NCBI GenBank assembly: GCA_029961685.1 | Contig: JARWKL010000015.1 | Span: 10,228,801 to 10,292,800 of the forward strand | Direction of reading: 5' to 3' | DNA from: Aristolochia californica | Lineage: Eukaryota; Streptophyta; Magnoliopsida; Piperales; Aristolochiaceae | Length of the DNA: 64,000 bases | Part shown: in pieces, positions 61,611 through 64,000 of the stretch | How positions within the stretch are numbered: the stretch's first letter is position 1 | Layout of the letters: each line of letters begins with the position of its first letter | Made by a program: the position numbers and the translations under genes | The notes under the pieces: model-generated | What the model saw: only the letters and a program-made list of their open reading frames with translations | Databases searched by the model: none | Told to the model about the DNA's origin: nothing

Positions 61611-63484
61611 ACTAGCAAAGTTGGACATGTTTGGATTTGAAAAAAAAAATTGGACTTCCAAAATGGAAATGCACAAATGCTGAGAGAGATAATTCCAAAA
61701 AGTATCTCTCATTTTGAAGGATAGGCAAAAAGTGGGTTGTTTGGGTCTGGTAAATATCCAACCACATGGTAACTTGAGAATTTAATTTTTTCTAGTCCTT
61801 GAAGTTTTGGGATCATTAGGTCATTTGCTTCTTCAACATGTTTCTGGCATGCATACCCACCACATTTAAAACATTTTAGGATCAATTAGAAATCTCTTTC
61901 TTCTAAAATTCCACCAAGCTATTAGTGGTTGCACTAGTGGAATTTCCCAAACATGGATAACAAAACTTTGGAGATCATTTTTAGTGCGTGAAATAATTTT
62001 CTTCACTTACATTTATTATAGTTTTCAAATTTTTTTGAATACATGAACTCTAAAATTTTCATTATGTTTACGAGAAAAGTGGGACAAGTTTGGATTTGAA
62101 AAAAAGATTGAACATCCAAAATGGAAATGTACAAATGCTGAGAGAGATAATTCCAAAAAGTATCTCTGATTTTGAAGGATAGGCTAAAAGTGTTTTGTTT
62201 GGTTCTGGTAAATAGCCAACCACACGTTAACTTGAGAATTTAATTTTTTCTACTCCTTGAAATTTTAGGATCATTTGTCATTTGCAATTTCAACATGTTT
62301 CTTGCATGCATACCCACCACATTTAAAACATGTTAGGATCAATTAGAAATCTCTTTCTTATAAAATTTCACCAAGCTATTAGGGGTTGTACTAGCCCAAT
62401 TTCCTAAATGTGGATAACAAAACTTTGGAGTTCATTTTTGTGCGTGGTATAATTTTCTTCACTTAGATTTATTATTGTTTTGAAATTTTTTTCCATACAT
62501 GAAGTTTAAAATTTTCATTTTGTTTACAAGAAAAGTGGGAGAAAATTTGGATTTGAAAAAAAGATTGAACATCCAAAATGGAAATGCACAAATGTGAGAG
62601 AGATAATTTCAAAAACTATCTCTGATTTTGAAGGATAGGCAAAAAGTGGGATGTTTGGCTCTTGTAGATATCCAACCAGACGTTAACTTGAGAATTTAAT
62701 TTTTTCTACACCTTGAAGTTTTGGATAATTAGGTCATTTCCATCTTCAACATGTTTCTGGCATGCTTACTCACCACATTTAAAACATGTTATGATCAATT
62801 AAAAATCTCTTTCTAATAAAATTCCACCAAGCTATTAGGGGTGGTACTAGTGGAATTTCCCAAACATGGATAACAAAACTTTGGAGTTCTTTTTAGAGCG
62901 TGAAATAATTTTCTTCCCTTACAATTATTATAGTTTTCAACTTTTTTTGCATACATGAACTCTAAAATTTTCATTTTGTTTACGAGAAAAGTGGAACAAG
63001 TTTGGATTTGAAAAAAAAAATGAACATCCAAAATGGAAATGCACAAATGCTTAGAGAGATAATTCCAAAAATTATCTCTGATTTTGAACGATAGGTAAAA
63101 AAGTGGGTTGTTTGGCCTTGGTAAATATCCAAATACACGTTAACTTGAGAATTTAATTTTTTCTACTCCTTGAATTTTTTGGATCATTAGGTCATTTGCA
63201 TCTTCAACGGATTTCTGGCATGCATACCCACCACATTTAAAACATGTTAGGATCAATTAGATTTCTCTTTCTTATAAAATTCCACCATGCTATTTGGAGT
63301 TGTACTAGTGGAATTTCTCAACCATGGATAACAAAACATTGGAGTTCATTTATAGTGCTTGAAATAATTTTCTTCACTTACATTTATTAAAGTTTTGTAA
63401 TGTTTTTGCATACATGAACTCTTAAATTTTCTTTTTGTTTATGAGAAAAGTGGGACAATTTTGGACTTGAAACAAAAATTTAAC

Positions 63485-63592
63485 ATCCAAAATGGAAATG
63501 CACAAATGCTGAGAGAGATAATTCCAATAGGTATCTCTGATTTTGAAGGATAGGCAAAAAGTGGGTTGTTTGGATTTGAAAAAAAATTGGAC
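63485..63592. repeat. 108-bp partial monomer duplication
   Basis: The box ACATCCAAAATGG occurs at 63485 and again 108 bp later. After AAAAAGTGGGTTGTTTGG the sequence does not go on to CTCTGG but returns to ATTTGAAAAAAAATTGG. GTTTGG is common to both places in the normal unit (AAGTTTGGATTTG and TTGTTTGGCTCTG), so a crossover at these six bases explains the junction. Confidence 0.85.
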
Positions 63593-64000
63593 ATCCAAAA
63601 TGGAAATGCACAAATGGTGTGAGAGATTATTCCAAAAAGTATCCCTGATTTTGATGGATAGGCAAAAAGTGGGTTGTTTGGCTCCCGTAAATATCCAACC
63701 ACACGTTAACTCGAGAATTTAATTTTTTCTACTCCTTGATATTTTTGGATCATTAGGTCATTTGCATCTTCAACAAGTTTCTGGCATGCATACCTACCAC
63801 ATTGAAAACATTTTAGGATCAATTAGAAATATCTTTCTTATAAAATTCCACCAAGCTATTAGTGGTTATACTAATGGAATTTCCCAAACAAGGATAACAA
63901 AACTTTGGAGTTCATTTTTAGTGCGTGAAATAGTTTTCTTCACTTACATTTATTGTCATTTTCAAATTTTTTTGCATACATGAACTCTAAAATTTTCATT

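Larger units (their letters stand above)
53277..64000. repeat. Tandem satellite array, right part
   Basis: The same satellite resumes directly after the retroelement. The left block stops inside a monomer at ...TGTAGTCCTT and the right block starts TCCTTGAAGTTTTTGGATC, which is the normal continuation of that monomer once the 5-bp target duplication is removed. Full-length monomers follow to the end of the window, with one short monomer (junction near 60617), a 30-bp deletion near 57650 and a partial duplication near 63570. Orientation and landmarks match the left block, so the two blocks are one array split by an insertion. The right edge lies outside the window. Confidence 0.97.

Noticed and set aside
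1..64000. CRISPR array or phage-type repeat
   Set aside because: Repeat units are contiguous, hundreds of bases long and without unique spacers. Retroelement signatures indicate a plant nuclear genome.

Overview
This window is plant nuclear heterochromatin. Almost all of it (about 60.9 of 64 kb) is one uninterrupted tandem satellite array with a basic unit of about 458 bp. The array is very A+T-rich and runs off both ends of the window. One degenerate LTR retrotransposon, 50201-53276, is inserted in it. A plant origin is inferred from three things: the retroelement has a primer-binding site matching initiator-methionine tRNA, a Ty3/gypsy-type gag core with an incomplete zinc knuckle, and a sat-DNA context typical of plant pericentromeric or subtelomeric blocks. 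The species cannot be named from the sequence. I see no host protein gene, tRNA or rRNA. The short open frames in the satellite are by-products of repetition.

Layout. (1) 1-7030: a regular higher-order repeat (HOR) of five monomers (about 2,290 bp, monomer types A-B-C-D-E). It is present three times, and the last monomer is an E/B hybrid. (2) 7031-14600: less regular monomers with dispersed variant copies (X and Y types) and several truncated units. (3) 14600-30447: mixed monomers. Here a short monomer class (S, about 310 bp, missing about 147 bp at a fixed junction) first appears, along with a recurring two-monomer block (W then V). (4) 30448-44400: nested HORs built from full (L) and short (S) monomers. 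Distances between S junctions are 1,224, 1,684 and 2,147 bp, which equal S+2L, S+3L and S+4L. Two superunits of about 6.0 and 6.3 kb and part of a third are visible, and a near-identical 1,224-bp tandem duplication at 38088-40535 is the youngest event. (5) 44400-50200: further 3L+S repeats and fragments. (6) 50201-53276: the LTR element. (7) 53277-64000: satellite resumes in the same monomer, exactly where the element interrupted it.

The retroelement is a 3,076-bp internally deleted Ty3/gypsy-type copy on the + strand. It is flanked by a 5-bp target duplication (TCCTT) and has 8-bp terminal inverted repeats. It has LTRs of 823 and 853 bp, differing at about 5% of positions by eye, a frameshifted gag, a 33-G run, a gag-to-pol-tail deletion junction that removes protease, RT, RNase H and integrase, and a 3' LTR missing its first 19 bp. 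It cannot be autonomous.

The most interesting content is the evolutionary record in the array: mixed-length HOR arithmetic, one deletion junction spread over 45 kb, hybrid monomers, and a retroelement that helps date part of the block. All counts, offsets and identities were made by eye from the printed sequence.
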